Part shown: in pieces, positions 6,562 to 14,033 of the stretch
Layout of the letters: each line of letters opens with the position of its first letter
Position numbering within the stretch: the first letter of the stretch is position 1
Origin: Aigarchaeota archaeon
GTDB taxonomy: Archaea; Thermoproteota; Nitrososphaeria_A; Caldarchaeales; Wolframiiraptoraceae
DNA length: 21,579 nucleotides
Reading direction: 5' to 3'
Assembly (NCBI GenBank): GCA_025059415.1
Contig: JANXDQ010000014.1
Span: 1-21,579 of the forward strand
Translations under genes and position numbers: made by a program
The notes under the pieces: model-generated
Database searches by the model: none
What the model saw: only the letters and a program-made list of their open reading frames with translations
What the model was told of the DNA's origin: nothing

Positions 6562-7620
6562 CTAATACTCCCGAGTTATCAGGAAGTTCGCCAGGAGCTC
6601 AAGCCTCTTCCTCGCCCCAGTTTCGGGCAGATGATCTCTAAGGATTTTTAGGGCCTCCTCGGCGAGCTGCTTGGAGACGTTTTTCGCATATTCTATGCTC
6701 CCGGATTTTTTCAGGAGTTCTATGGCCTCTCTGATCAGCGCCTTATCGGCCGTCTTCTTGTTCAGTATTTCGAGGAGCCTTCTGGCGTCTTTTTCCGGTA
6801 GATTTTTCAGGGCGTGGATGACCACGAGCGTCCTCTTACCTTCAGTTATATCCCCACCTATTTCCTTGCCATATTTCACCTCGTCCCCAACGAGGTTTAA
6901 TACGTCATCCTGTATCTGGAAGGCGACGGCTACGAGCTCCGCGAATTTCTGTATATTCCTAGAAATTTCCTCGGGTGCATCGGCCATGATCGCCGCGATC
7001 TTGGCCGAGAACCCGGCCAGAGCCCCCGTCTTGAACAGCGTCATCTGGAGGTATTGTTTTTCATCTATCCCCGAGACTAGCCCCCGATGCCACGTGATGT
7101 CCATGGCCTGGCCGAAGCTGAGCTTGAGCATCGTCTTCACGTATTCCTCTAAAATCGCGAGCTTCTTATCCCTATAAATCTCCATTTTATCGAGTACTAA
7201 TAGTGGGAGATAGTACATGGTGTTTCCCATGTTTATCGCTATGTCCTCGCCGTAGATCCTGTGGATGCACGGCTTACCCCTCCTGAACTCGCTTCCATCC
7301 TCCACATCGTCGACTGCGAGAGTCCCGTTATGAATCACCTCGGGTATTATTGTGAGTGGCGCAATTTCCTCAGCATTTCCCCCAAGCACCTCATACACCA
7401 TGAGCATCAGGGCCGGCCTCCACCTCTTGCCACCCCGATCCATTAGATCCCAGAGCGGCTCAAATATCCCCTTGTTTATGGACTCGGGCTCATAGCGGTA
7501 CTCGGCCTTCCCCAGCATTTCCTCTAGTTTGCTCTCATCCACCGCTCTCGGAATATATTTCTCAAGAGCCTCGTTGACTATCTTGGAGTAACTTGAGAGG
7601 ATCTCGGAGACTTCTTCCAC
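6562..7620 (-). CDS. Polyprenyl (geranylgeranyl-type) diphosphate synthase
   Basis: Trans-prenyltransferase that condenses isopentenyl diphosphate onto an allylic primer, supplying C15-C20 chains for archaeal ether lipids. It has 352 residues. The first Asp-rich motif is DDVED (104-108), followed by RRGKP. The second is DDVLN (238-242), with Asn replacing the last Asp, as also seen in eukaryotic-type geranylgeranyl synthases (DDYxN). GKEIGGDITEGKRTL follows at 251-265. The residues before the first motif, HNGTLAV, place it in the HNGTL subgroup rather than the common HTASL one. The start is GTG 7620; a TATA-like box at 7652-7661 gives a leader of about 11 bases. No other isoprenoid gene is nearby. 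Chain length cannot be read safely from sequence. Confidence 0.9.
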   Translation of the reverse strand: MEEVSEILSSYSKIVNEALEKYIPRAVDESKLEEMLGKAEYRYEPESINKGIFEPLWDLMDRGGKRWRPALMLMVYEVLGGNAEEIAPLTIIPEVIHNGTLAVDDVEDGSEFRRGKPCIHRIYGEDIAINMGNTMYYLPLLVLDKMEIYRDKKLAILEEYVKTMLKLSFGQAMDITWHRGLVSGIDEKQYLQMTLFKTGALAGFSAKIAAIMADAPEEISRNIQKFAELVAVAFQIQDDVLNLVGDEVKYGKEIGGDITEGKRTLVVIHALKNLPEKDARRLLEILNKKTADKALIREAIELLKKSGSIEYAKNVSKQLAEEALKILRDHLPETGARKRLELLANFLITREY

Positions 7621-7651
7621 TATCTGCCACCGAGAGAACGGGGTTGCGGCT

Positions 7652-7661
7652 GTAAATTAAG
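7652..7661 (-). promoter_or_regulatory. TATA-like box of the polyprenyl diphosphate synthase gene
   Basis: CTTAATTTAC on the minus strand is centred about 37 bases before GTG 7620 and supports that start over any upstream codon. Confidence 0.45.
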
Positions 7662-7684
7662 ATTAATTTCCCCAGCGGGTCCCC

Positions 7685-8464
7685 CTAAAATTTTAGAAGG
7701 TTCTCCCTCAGATATTTCTCAACCGCCTCGTTCACCTTCTTGACGTGTTCATCCAGGATGGTTTTAGTCCTCAAGTACTCGAGGTACTTCATGTTCACCT
7801 TAGCATATTTTCTCACGTACCCCTCCCGCTCCATGGCCTTCTCCATGAACTTCAAATAATCCTCGAGATCCTCATCGGGTACATCCTCGTATCGATCCTT
7901 TTGAAAGACTATGTCCAAGGGGAGCCTGGGTCTGAGCGGCGGGCTCTCCCCCCTCTCGCCTACGCAGAGGAGGATGAGTGGGGTCACGCCTCTTGGCAAC
8001 TTAAAGAGCTCGGCGAATTCCTTTGGGGATATTAATGGGTAGTCGAGGATCGTGGAGCCGTATCCGAGCGCCTCCGCCGCTATGATCATGTTCTCGATCA
8101 GGAGGGCCGAATCGAGGATGGCGAGGACCGATTCAACAGGGTGTTTATCGGTTTTGAGGACGTGGTTGTGGCCCAGGAGATCCAGCACGCGGCTGACCCG
8201 ATACAAATCAACGCAGACCAGGAAGACCGCAGCCGCGTCTCTTACCAATTCCTCGAAGCCCTCGCATAAATCCGCCACAGCCTTCCTCAGCCCCTCATCC
8301 CGCACCTGGATCACCGTGTAGGGTTGCAGCTGGGTAGTGGTGGGCGCCCTAACCCCTGCCCCCACGATCATCTCGGCGATCTCATCACGCATCGTAGAGG
8401 GCCTAAAGATCCTTATACTCCTCCTCTCCATCAACAGCTTTAGGATGCTCCTCCGCCCCCGCAA
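7685..8464 (-). CDS. Nitroreductase-family FMN oxidoreductase
   Basis: A 259-residue flavin oxidoreductase of the nitroreductase superfamily, expected to bind FMN and use NAD(P)H; the physiological substrate is unknown. The N-terminal MERRSIRIFRPSTM contains the RRSIR phosphate-contacting motif, followed by GAGVRAPTTTQLQPY, the usual ribityl/phosphate segment. ALGYGSTILDYP and TPLILLCVGERGESPP form the C-terminal core (about 145-185). Residues 186-259 are a charged helical extension (KRYEDVPDEDLEDYLKF onward) longer than in minimal family members. The TTG at 8464 lies about 10 bases after the start predicted by a TATA-like box at 8496-8504. ATG 8431 (MERRSIR) is a credible alternative because a second TTTAAT lies at 8472-8478. 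It stands alone, divergent from tRNA-Cys. Confidence 0.82.
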   Translation of the reverse strand: MRGRRSILKLLMERRSIRIFRPSTMRDEIAEMIVGAGVRAPTTTQLQPYTVIQVRDEGLRKAVADLCEGFEELVRDAAAVFLVCVDLYRVSRVLDLLGHNHVLKTDKHPVESVLAILDSALLIENMIIAAEALGYGSTILDYPLISPKEFAELFKLPRGVTPLILLCVGERGESPPLRPRLPLDIVFQKDRYEDVPDEDLEDYLKFMEKAMEREGYVRKYAKVNMKYLEYLRTKTILDEHVKKVNEAVEKYLRENLLKF

Positions 8465-8495
8465 AGCGATCCCATTAAACTATCCCTAAACCCAG

Positions 8496-8504
8496 ATTTT
8501 AAAG
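8496..8504 (-). promoter_or_regulatory. TATA-like box of the nitroreductase gene
   Basis: CTTTAAAAT on the minus strand, centred near 8500, about 36 bases before TTG 8464. The promoter region is shared with the divergent tRNA-Cys gene. Confidence 0.45.
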
Positions 8505-8557
8505 AACTACGCAACACTCAAAAATACCTCCAATAGAAGTATATTCTCGGGTAATCT

Positions 8558-8629
8558 GCCCGGGTGGCCGAGCGGCTAGGCGGCGGGCTGCAGACCCGCT
8601 CCACAGGGGTTCAAATCCCCTCCCGGGCT
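8558..8629 (+). tRNA. tRNA-Cys (anticodon GCA)
   Basis: A complete 72-nt cloverleaf. The acceptor stem GCCCGGG (8558-8564) pairs with CCCGGGC (8622-8628). The D stem is GCC/GGC with loop GG. The anticodon stem GCGGG/CCCGC (8583-8587, 8595-8599) encloses CTGCAGA, anticodon GCA at 8590-8592. The variable loop is TCCAC. The T stem AGGGG/CCCCT encloses TTCAAAT. The discriminator base is T at 8629, the identity base of tRNA-Cys. CCA is not encoded (CAC follows), and there is no intron. T8 is present, the site that ThiI would normally thiolate. Confidence 0.97.
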
Positions 8630-8686
8630 CACCCTTCAATAATTTGAGGAGTAATGCCCTTGAACGGGCTTGAATCGGTGGTGTAG

Positions 8687-8696
8687 TAAATTTTTT
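8687..8696 (+). promoter_or_regulatory. TATA-like box of thrB overlapping a T6 run
   Basis: TAAATTTTTT is centred about 35 bases before ATG 8726. The six T bases at 8691-8696 lie 62 bases after tRNA-Cys and could also end that transcript, since archaeal RNA polymerase stops at T-runs. The two roles are not exclusive. Confidence 0.4.
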
Positions 8697-8725
8697 CTCA
8701 AGCCGTGTTACTGACCTATCAAGTC

Positions 8726-9637
8726 ATGAGAGTGAGGTCTCCTGCAACCTCGGCCAACTTGGGATCGGGCTTCGATGTCTTCGGGATGGCCCTGAGGGAG
8801 CCCTATGACTTGATTGAGGCCGAGAGGCTGCCTGAGAGGGCGGTCGAGTTGGAGATCGTCGGGGGCTACCAGGTGCCCCTGAAGCCCGAGGAGAATACGG
8901 GTGGATACGTGGCCCTAGAAATGATCCGGGACTTCGATATCGGGGGAGGCGTCAAGTTCAGGATCTGGAAGAACATAAAGCCTGGAAGCGGGCTGGGGAG
9001 CTCGGCGGCGACGGCGGCCGCGGCGGCCTACGCAGTAAACAAGCTCTATGGACTTGGCCTATCAGCCACGGAGCTGGTGGAATACGCGGCCCGGGGGGAG
9101 CTCGTATCGGCCGGCGCCGCCCACGTCGACAACGTGGCCTCAGCCATCTATGGCGGCTTCATCATAATTTCCTCGAGGAACCCATTGAAGATATATTCTA
9201 TAAGGCCTCCAAGCGGTCTCGGCGCGGTCGTGGTCTTGCCGAATGTCGAAAAGGGGTCTACTAGGAGGGCCAGGGAGGTTCTCCCAAGCTCCATCCCCCT
9301 CCACCACCTCGTCCACAATGTTGGAGCGGCCTCAACTTTGGCCGCGGGGATGGCCCTCGGAGACCCAGAGATGATCAAGTGGGGGATGAGGGATGTGGTC
9401 GTCGAGCCGGCGAGGAGCAGCGCTGGAATAATCCCCGAATACGATGGGGTGAAGGCCCTTGGAGAGCGGTTTGGGGCCGGTGTAGCCGTTAGCGGCGCGG
9501 GACCGGCGATAATAGCTTTAATAGAGAGGGAGAAGAGGAGTGAATTAGCCGTGGCGCTTAAGGAGTTTTATCGATCGAGGGGGTATGAATGCGTGGTCTA
9601 CGTGACCGAGCCGGGGCCCGGCGTATCCGAGTTTTAG
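8726..9637 (+). CDS. thrB: Homoserine kinase
   Basis: GHMP-family kinase that phosphorylates L-homoserine with ATP, the penultimate step of threonine synthesis. From ATG 8726 it has 303 residues, the normal length. The N-terminus VRSPATSANLGSGFDVFGMA is the homoserine kinase signature, and the ATP-binding motif GSGLGSSAAT lies at about residues 87-96. The C-terminal VSGAGPAIIAL is GHMP motif 3. The frame is open seven codons further upstream to a GTG at 8705, but that codon precedes the transcript start predicted by the TATA-like box at 8687-8696, and the family starts at the ATG. Threonine synthase follows ten bases downstream with its own Shine-Dalgarno-like site, so the two last enzymes of the pathway are one operon. 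Confidence 0.95.
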   Translation: MRVRSPATSANLGSGFDVFGMALREPYDLIEAERLPERAVELEIVGGYQVPLKPEENTGGYVALEMIRDFDIGGGVKFRIWKNIKPGSGLGSSAATAAAAAYAVNKLYGLGLSATELVEYAARGELVSAGAAHVDNVASAIYGGFIIISSRNPLKIYSIRPPSGLGAVVVLPNVEKGSTRRAREVLPSSIPLHHLVHNVGAASTLAAGMALGDPEMIKWGMRDVVVEPARSSAGIIPEYDGVKALGERFGAGVAVSGAGPAIIALIEREKRSELAVALKEFYRSRGYECVVYVTEPGPGVSEF

Positions 9638-9643
9638 GGTGAT
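9638..9643 (+). promoter_or_regulatory. Shine-Dalgarno-like site of thrC
   Basis: GGTGAT follows the thrB stop directly and ends four bases before the TTG at 9648. It matches the 16S 3' end in its GGTGAT part and decides the TTG start. Confidence 0.55.
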
Positions 9644-9647
9644 CTAG

Positions 9648-10892
9648 TTGCAGAGATTCTGGTACAAGTGCATCGACTGCGGGGAGGTATATGATGGATC
9701 GGAGCGGATATATTTCTGCCCACGCTGCGGCGGGCTACTTGACATCGAATACGAATACGATCCAGACGCATCGTTGACGCCGTGGTCGAAGAGCTTCCGC
9801 GAGAGGCCGCTCGGGGTCTGGAGATACAGGGAGCTGCTGCCGATCACAGGCCTCGAGAAGGTCGTGACGATGAACGAGGGCGGGACCAGGCTGATACGCT
9901 GCAAAAACCTCGAGAGAGAGCTGGGGATCAGGGAGATCTACGTCAAATATGAGGGGGATAACCCGACCGGGTCCTTCAAGGACAGGGGGATGACCGTCGG
10001 GGTGACGAAGGCGCTAGAAGTCAGGGCAAAGACCACGATATGCGCCTCAACTGGGAACACGAGTAGCAGCCTCGCGGCGTACTCGGCGAGGGCGGGGCTC
10101 GACTGCGTAGTCCTAGTCCCATCTCAGAAGATTGCTCTAGGCAAGCTCAGCCAGGCCCTCATTCACGGCGCAAGAGTTCTAGCGGTTAAGGGCAGCTTCG
10201 ACGACTCTCTCAGGCTCGTCGAAGAAATTAGTAGGGATCCGAGATTCTACCTCCTGAACTCGATCAACCCATTCAGGCTCGAGGGCCAGAAAACAGCGGC
10301 GTACGAGATCTATGAACAGCTTGGAGATGTCCCGGACAAGCTGATAATCCCAGTTGGAAATGCTGGGAACATCGTCGCATATTGGAAAGGTTTCAGGGAG
10401 CTGAAGATGCTTAAGCTAGTAGACCGCCTCCCCAACATGATCGGCGTCCAAGCCCTCGGCGCCTCACCGATCTACAAGGCATTCATCAAGGGATCTGACA
10501 GATTGGAGCCCATGGATTCCGTGGAGACGGTCGCCACCGCGATCAGGATTGGGAATCCCGTGAATTGGAAGAGAGCTTTGAGAGCGGCAAGGGAGACAGG
10601 TGGAATGATCGGGATAGCGAGTGATGAGGAGATCTTAAGAGCGCAGAAGACGCTCGCGGCGAGGGAGGGAATATTTGTCGAGCCCGCCGGAGCGGCCCCG
10701 ATCGCCCTCCTGGCGAAGGCGGCACGTGAGGGACTAATCGAACGCGACTCCAAGGTGGTTTGCATAGCGACAGGCCATGGGCTAAAAGATCCAAACGTCG
10801 TATTAATGAATGTTGAGAAACCGCTCGAGGTTGAAGCAGACATAGAGTCTGTCTTAAAAGTTCTCGGCATGACCTCTATAGAGAAAACCTGA
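9648..10892 (+). CDS. thrC: Threonine synthase with N-terminal zinc ribbon
   Basis: PLP enzyme that converts O-phosphohomoserine to threonine. The 414-residue protein starts with a four-cysteine ribbon (C8, C11 and C24, C27 in CIDCGEVY and CPRCGG), common in archaeal threonine synthases. The PLP lysine is K111 in NPTGSFKDRG. The phosphate-binding glycine-rich loop is at PVGNAGNIVAYW (about 236-247), and the C-terminal EPAGAAPIALL and CIATGHGLKDP are typical. The start codon is TTG, supported by GGTGAT four bases upstream and by the ribbon starting at once (RFWYKCIDCG). It is the second gene of the thrB-thrC operon. The preceding pathway steps (aspartate kinase, homoserine dehydrogenase) are not in this window. 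Confidence 0.96.
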   Translation: MQRFWYKCIDCGEVYDGSERIYFCPRCGGLLDIEYEYDPDASLTPWSKSFRERPLGVWRYRELLPITGLEKVVTMNEGGTRLIRCKNLERELGIREIYVKYEGDNPTGSFKDRGMTVGVTKALEVRAKTTICASTGNTSSSLAAYSARAGLDCVVLVPSQKIALGKLSQALIHGARVLAVKGSFDDSLRLVEEISRDPRFYLLNSINPFRLEGQKTAAYEIYEQLGDVPDKLIIPVGNAGNIVAYWKGFRELKMLKLVDRLPNMIGVQALGASPIYKAFIKGSDRLEPMDSVETVATAIRIGNPVNWKRALRAARETGGMIGIASDEEILRAQKTLAAREGIFVEPAGAAPIALLAKAAREGLIERDSKVVCIATGHGLKDPNVVLMNVEKPLEVEADIESVLKVLGMTSIEKT

Positions 10893-10916
10893 AAGGTCAT
10901 TTATGCCTCAGTTATT

Positions 10917-10924
10917 GGAGGGTG
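10917..10924 (+). promoter_or_regulatory. Shine-Dalgarno-like site of nucS
   Basis: GGAGGGTG lies seven bases before ATG 10932 and is a near match to GGAGGTGA. It suggests that nucS is read from the thrBC transcript. A weak TATA-like CATTTATG at 10898-10905 leaves an own promoter possible. Confidence 0.5.
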
Positions 10925-10931
10925 CACGGGG

Positions 10932-11672
10932 ATGCTGTTGGCGGAGGCTTCTGAGAAGATACGCGCCGGCCTGAGGGAACGTGCCCTAATCATAGTCGTC
11001 GGGTTGATGGGGGTTGCCTATGAGGGGAGAGCGGCCTCGACACTCGGCCCCGGGGAGAGATTGCTCATCATAAAACAAGATGGCAGCATACTCGTGCATA
11101 GGCCCCTTGGATATGAGCCGGTTAATTGGCAGCCTCCAGGATCCAAAATCGATGTGTATTTGGTGGATGACTACATGGTGGTTGAGGCGAGGCGGATTAG
11201 CCCCCAAGAAATACTGCGCATAATATTCCACGAGATCTACGAGGTCTATTTATTTAAGCTGAGTGATTCTGCGGAACTCGCTATGTACGCCACGGAAGAG
11301 GATATGAAGAGAGCGATCCTCGCCGATCCATCGATAATCGAGGAAGGATTCAGGCCGATAGAAGATGAGCGGAAGGTCGGAGAATCGGGCTTCATAGATA
11401 TTTTCGGAGTGGATGGCGAGGGAAACCTGGTCGTTGTGGAGATTAAGCGTAGGAACGCGACGGCGGCCGACGTCAAGCAGCTCATAAACTACGTTGACGG
11501 GATCGAGAGAGAACTCGGCAAGAGGCCTAGGGCGATTATCGCGGCGCCGGGAATCCAGAAATCAGCTGTCAAAGACCTAAAGGTCTACGGCGTAGAGTTT
11601 AAGTGCTTGACCCCCAAGAAATGCCGTGAAGTATTGAGGAAGAAGGGTGGTTTGGAGCGTTTCATCGACTAG
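10932..11672 (+). CDS. nucS: Endonuclease NucS (EndoMS)
   Basis: Mismatch-specific endonuclease of archaea and actinobacteria; it cuts both strands around mismatches and works with the sliding clamp PCNA. The 246-residue length is typical. The N-terminal beta-domain contains HRPLGYEPVNWQPPG (56-70), with the conserved NWQP tryptophan W66 at the base-contacting site. The C-terminal RecB-like nuclease core has D156 (GFIDIFG), E170-x-K172 (VVVEIKRR), and Q183 and Y187 (VKQLINYV). All expected catalytic residues are therefore present. The extreme C-terminus GGLERFID resembles a PCNA-interacting tail only weakly, without the usual glutamine. It follows thrC by 39 bases, and its stop codon overlaps the stop of the convergent SAM synthetase gene inside CTAG. 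No canonical mutS or mutL gene is seen in the window. Confidence 0.93.
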   Translation: MLLAEASEKIRAGLRERALIIVVGLMGVAYEGRAASTLGPGERLLIIKQDGSILVHRPLGYEPVNWQPPGSKIDVYLVDDYMVVEARRISPQEILRIIFHEIYEVYLFKLSDSAELAMYATEEDMKRAILADPSIIEEGFRPIEDERKVGESGFIDIFGVDGEGNLVVVEIKRRNATAADVKQLINYVDGIERELGKRPRAIIAAPGIQKSAVKDLKVYGVEFKCLTPKKCREVLRKKGGLERFID

Positions 11673-12898
11673 AATAACGTAACTTTCCGCTCGAGTATGA
11701 GTTTCTCAACTCCAATTAACTTCCTAAGCTCGTCCTTGGCTATCTCCGCGGCCTCATATGCGAATGCCTTCTCATCGATGTTGTCTGTAGCTATGTATTG
11801 GATCGAGATTACGAGCGGCTTATCTATGGGTCTCCCAATCTGGCTCAGGAGCCTGATATATACCTCGTCAACCTTCCCCGATTCCCGATAAATCCTCTCA
11901 GCGATCTGCCTCGCCATCACGTTATAGAGTTTTCCAACATGCGCCCTCGCATTCTTCCCAGCGGTTGCTTCCAGCGACATCTGCCTATTCGGCGTGATCA
12001 ATCCATTAACCCTGTTTCCCCTGCCAGTATTGCCGTCATCCCCGCTCTCCGCAGAGGTTCCAGTCACGGTCAGGTATACTATTCCCTCCTCAGGCCTATC
12101 GGCCACATTGACCTGCACCTCTATTTTCTCGTATTCCTCTCCGGCCAAAATTCTCTCCGCCACCTTGAATCCCTCCTCCTTTATCTCATCCTTCACCGAA
12201 AAGTAGTGGTCTAGGTCGGGCGTTAGTGGGGCAATTATGCTGTCGGCGATGGTGATGGTGTACGCCTTTCCCACCCTAAGACCCATGACCTTGCAATCCT
12301 CCCCGCTCTCAGGCACTCTTCCCTTAAAACTCCTAGAGTTGATGCTCCTTTCAATTTCGTGAACTATTTTTTCGAGAGGGCTTAGCGGCGCATATCCAAC
12401 GCCGTAGGATGTATCGTTAGCCCTTGGAACGGCGTCGGAACTATTAACGATGCTCCTCAAATCAAGGCTCCCCATCCTCATCTTGGTATCAATTACCACG
12501 TGCTCCTCCGGATCTAGAAACCTGAAGTTTTCCCTGATGAAGTTCTTGACCTCTCCCTCGATTAACTCCTGATAAGGTACCTTCACTTTCCCGGAAGGGG
12601 TTGAAACCTCTATCGTCGCCCTACCCGCGATGATTATGTGGATCGGTTCCTCTATAACGCCTCCACCAAACCAGACCTTTGACCGCCCCCCGACCAGCAA
12701 TCCCTTGTCGAGGTTATGGTGGAGTATTTGGCCAAAGTTCTCGAGATAATACCTCGAGAGGCATATACTCGCGGCCTCACATGCCGAGTCGATTATGTAG
12801 TCGGGGTGCCCGAGGCCCTTTCTCTCAACAAGTTCAACGTGTTGATATTTAACCGGAAGTCTACTTATCCTCTCCACAACGATACTCGACTTCTGCAT
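11669..12898 (-). CDS. S-adenosylmethionine synthetase, archaeal type
   Basis: Makes S-adenosylmethionine from methionine and ATP. It belongs to the archaeal family (COG1812), which is very divergent from bacterial MetK. The 409-residue protein has VELVERKGLGHPDYIID (about 21-37), then ILHHNLDKGLLVGG, IIIAGRATIEV, GYAPLSPLEK, and the C-terminal SAESGDDGNTGRGNRVNG and ATAGKNARAHVGK blocks that hold substrate-binding residues. All are intact. ATG 12898 is about 10 bases after the transcript start predicted by the TATA-like box at 12931-12938, so it has its own promoter although it lies downstream of the Sm-like gene. It supplies the methyl donor used by the methylthiotransferase of this window and by C/D box RNA-guided methylation, a functional rather than genetic link. 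Confidence 0.95.
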   Translation of the reverse strand: MQKSSIVVERISRLPVKYQHVELVERKGLGHPDYIIDSACEAASICLSRYYLENFGQILHHNLDKGLLVGGRSKVWFGGGVIEEPIHIIIAGRATIEVSTPSGKVKVPYQELIEGEVKNFIRENFRFLDPEEHVVIDTKMRMGSLDLRSIVNSSDAVPRANDTSYGVGYAPLSPLEKIVHEIERSINSRSFKGRVPESGEDCKVMGLRVGKAYTITIADSIIAPLTPDLDHYFSVKDEIKEEGFKVAERILAGEEYEKIEVQVNVADRPEEGIVYLTVTGTSAESGDDGNTGRGNRVNGLITPNRQMSLEATAGKNARAHVGKLYNVMARQIAERIYRESGKVDEVYIRLLSQIGRPIDKPLVISIQYIATDNIDEKAFAYEAAEIAKDELRKLIGVEKLILERKVTLF

Positions 12899-12930
12899 TT
12901 TAGATCCAGGTGCGATAACTTAACATTACT

Positions 12931-12938
12931 ATTTAAAG
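12931..12938 (-). promoter_or_regulatory. TATA-like box of the SAM synthetase gene
   Basis: CTTTAAAT on the minus strand, centred about 36 bases before ATG 12898. Confidence 0.45.
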
Positions 12939-12970
12939 AAAACCCTCAGTATCACGGGATAAGTAGGGGG

Positions 12971-13246
12971 CTATACCTCGCTGAGCATCGGTTGGAGTTG
13001 GATATACATTATGTTATTTCCCCTTATCAGAATCCGTGGATAAGTCGCTTTCCTGCCGTTGCCTTCGTACTCGACGGCCTTCTCGATGACGATGTTCATG
13101 TAGCTATCGCATTCCGCCATCTTTCCCTCATACACCAGATCATTCTTCAGCTTAACCCTAACCACTTTATCCACGTACTTCATGATGGTCATCAACGGCC
13201 TCTTACCCATGTTTAATCCAATGGACTGCTCTGACTTCAAAGCCAT
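12971..13246 (-). CDS. Sm-like (LSm) archaeal protein, SmAP
   Basis: Small RNA-binding protein that assembles into a heptameric or hexameric ring and binds U-rich RNA. The Sm1 motif is VRVKLKNDLVYEGKMAECD with the following MNIVIEKA, and the Sm2 motif is ILIRGNNIMYIQL, with RGNN as in archaeal SmAPs. From ATG 13246 it has 91 residues. The frame is open two codons earlier to a GTG at 13252. The TATA-like box at 13272-13280 predicts a start near 13250, so ATG 13246 fits better, with a near-leaderless mRNA. The first 20 residues before MKYVDKVVRV are an extension; an internal ATG (MGKRPLM) could be the start instead. It precedes the SAM synthetase gene, which has its own promoter. Confidence 0.9.
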   Translation of the reverse strand: MALKSEQSIGLNMGKRPLMTIMKYVDKVVRVKLKNDLVYEGKMAECDSYMNIVIEKAVEYEGNGRKATYPRILIRGNNIMYIQLQPMLSEV

Positions 13247-13271
13247 TCCCACTTAAAACAAAATCGATGAG

Positions 13272-13280
13272 ATTTTAAGC
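13272..13280 (-). promoter_or_regulatory. TATA-like box of the Sm-like gene
   Basis: GCTTAAAAT on the minus strand, centred about 30 bases before ATG 13246. Confidence 0.45.
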
Positions 13281-13322
13281 TTTTCCTTCACCGCACCCAG
13301 CACTAATATGGATTATGACATC

Positions 13323-14015
13323 CTAGGTTAGACCAATCTTTTCCTGAAGTGTTAGGGGTATCTTCAGCTCTGAAAAACATAGTCCACAGACAAAGAGCTC
13401 ATCGGAAATTCTCCTTGCAAGTTTTAATGGCGCACCGCACAATGGGCACGTTATCTCGTCTTCTTCAGCCTTGAATAGGGGCTTCTTACAGCCGGAGCAC
13501 TTCTTGGATCCCAAGGGATTGATCGTCCCACAGCTTGGACATATCATTTCGGTTCCCCTAGTAACAACCTCTACCTCCACAGCCTCCTTCGGGCCCATCT
13601 CTTCCTCGGCCCCTTTCTCCTCGACCTTTTCTTCCACAATTTCCTCAGTTGACTTCACGATTTCTTCAATCTCGCGTTCAATCTCCTCGACTATGCCTCC
13701 TCCGGTACTAGGAGGTTGCATTCTCTTCCTTGGTTTCATGGCCCGGCCACGCGTCGTTGATTGTCTAGCAATTATTCCCGGCTCCGCTATTGCTTCAATG
13801 GATCTAGCTGCCCTGACGAAGGTTATGAGCCCTATAACGGTTATCGCGGATCCAATTATCGCTAAGTAAAGAAGATATGAGATTCCCATGAAGGTGTTGT
13901 CAAAAAACGCCTTAATAGGTACTCCGGCGGGTAACGTGATGTAGTATATTGTTGATCCTAGGACGAGTGCGACGCCGAGGAAGCTTATCAGGCATCCGAG
14001 GAGCAGGGAAGCCAT
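13323..14015 (-). CDS. Two-TM membrane protein with C-terminal double zinc ribbon, function unknown
   Basis: I do not recognise this 230-residue protein. Two membrane segments are visible: residues 3-26 (LLLGCLISFLGVALVLGS...) and about 45-68 (ISYLLYLAIIGSAITVIGLI), with a short loop between. A basic stretch (TTRGRAMKPRKRMQ) then gives way to a strongly acidic helical region, residues 109-145, rich in Glu and probably coiled-coil (IEREIEEIVKSTEEIVEEK). The C-terminal 75 residues hold two zinc ribbons: CPSCG...CSGC (about 159-177) and CPLCG...CGLC (about 190-212). The layout suggests a membrane anchor with a cytosolic ribbon head. It is the last gene of the ileS-RIO2 run: its ATG is 18 bases after the RIO2 stop, and a GAGGTGA at 14028-14034 overlaps that stop. 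Spacing to the ATG is 12 bases, longer than usual. Confidence 0.75.
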   Translation of the reverse strand: MASLLLGCLISFLGVALVLGSTIYYITLPAGVPIKAFFDNTFMGISYLLYLAIIGSAITVIGLITFVRAARSIEAIAEPGIIARQSTTRGRAMKPRKRMQPPSTGGGIVEEIEREIEEIVKSTEEIVEEKVEEKGAEEEMGPKEAVEVEVVTRGTEMICPSCGTINPLGSKKCSGCKKPLFKAEEDEITCPLCGAPLKLARRISDELFVCGLCFSELKIPLTLQEKIGLT

Positions 14016-14033
14016 TCTCGCGCCCCTTCACCT

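Noticed and set aside
5928..6641. Long plus-strand open frame of 237 codons
   Set aside because: It lies opposite the adenosine-specific kinase and crosses its start and the C/D RNA promoter; its translation resembles no family, while the minus-strand protein is a clear family member.
8653..8670. Small hairpin GCCC-TTGAAC-GGGC after tRNA-Cys as an intrinsic terminator
   Set aside because: Only four pairs and no T-run directly after; the T6 at 8691-8696 is a better termination candidate.
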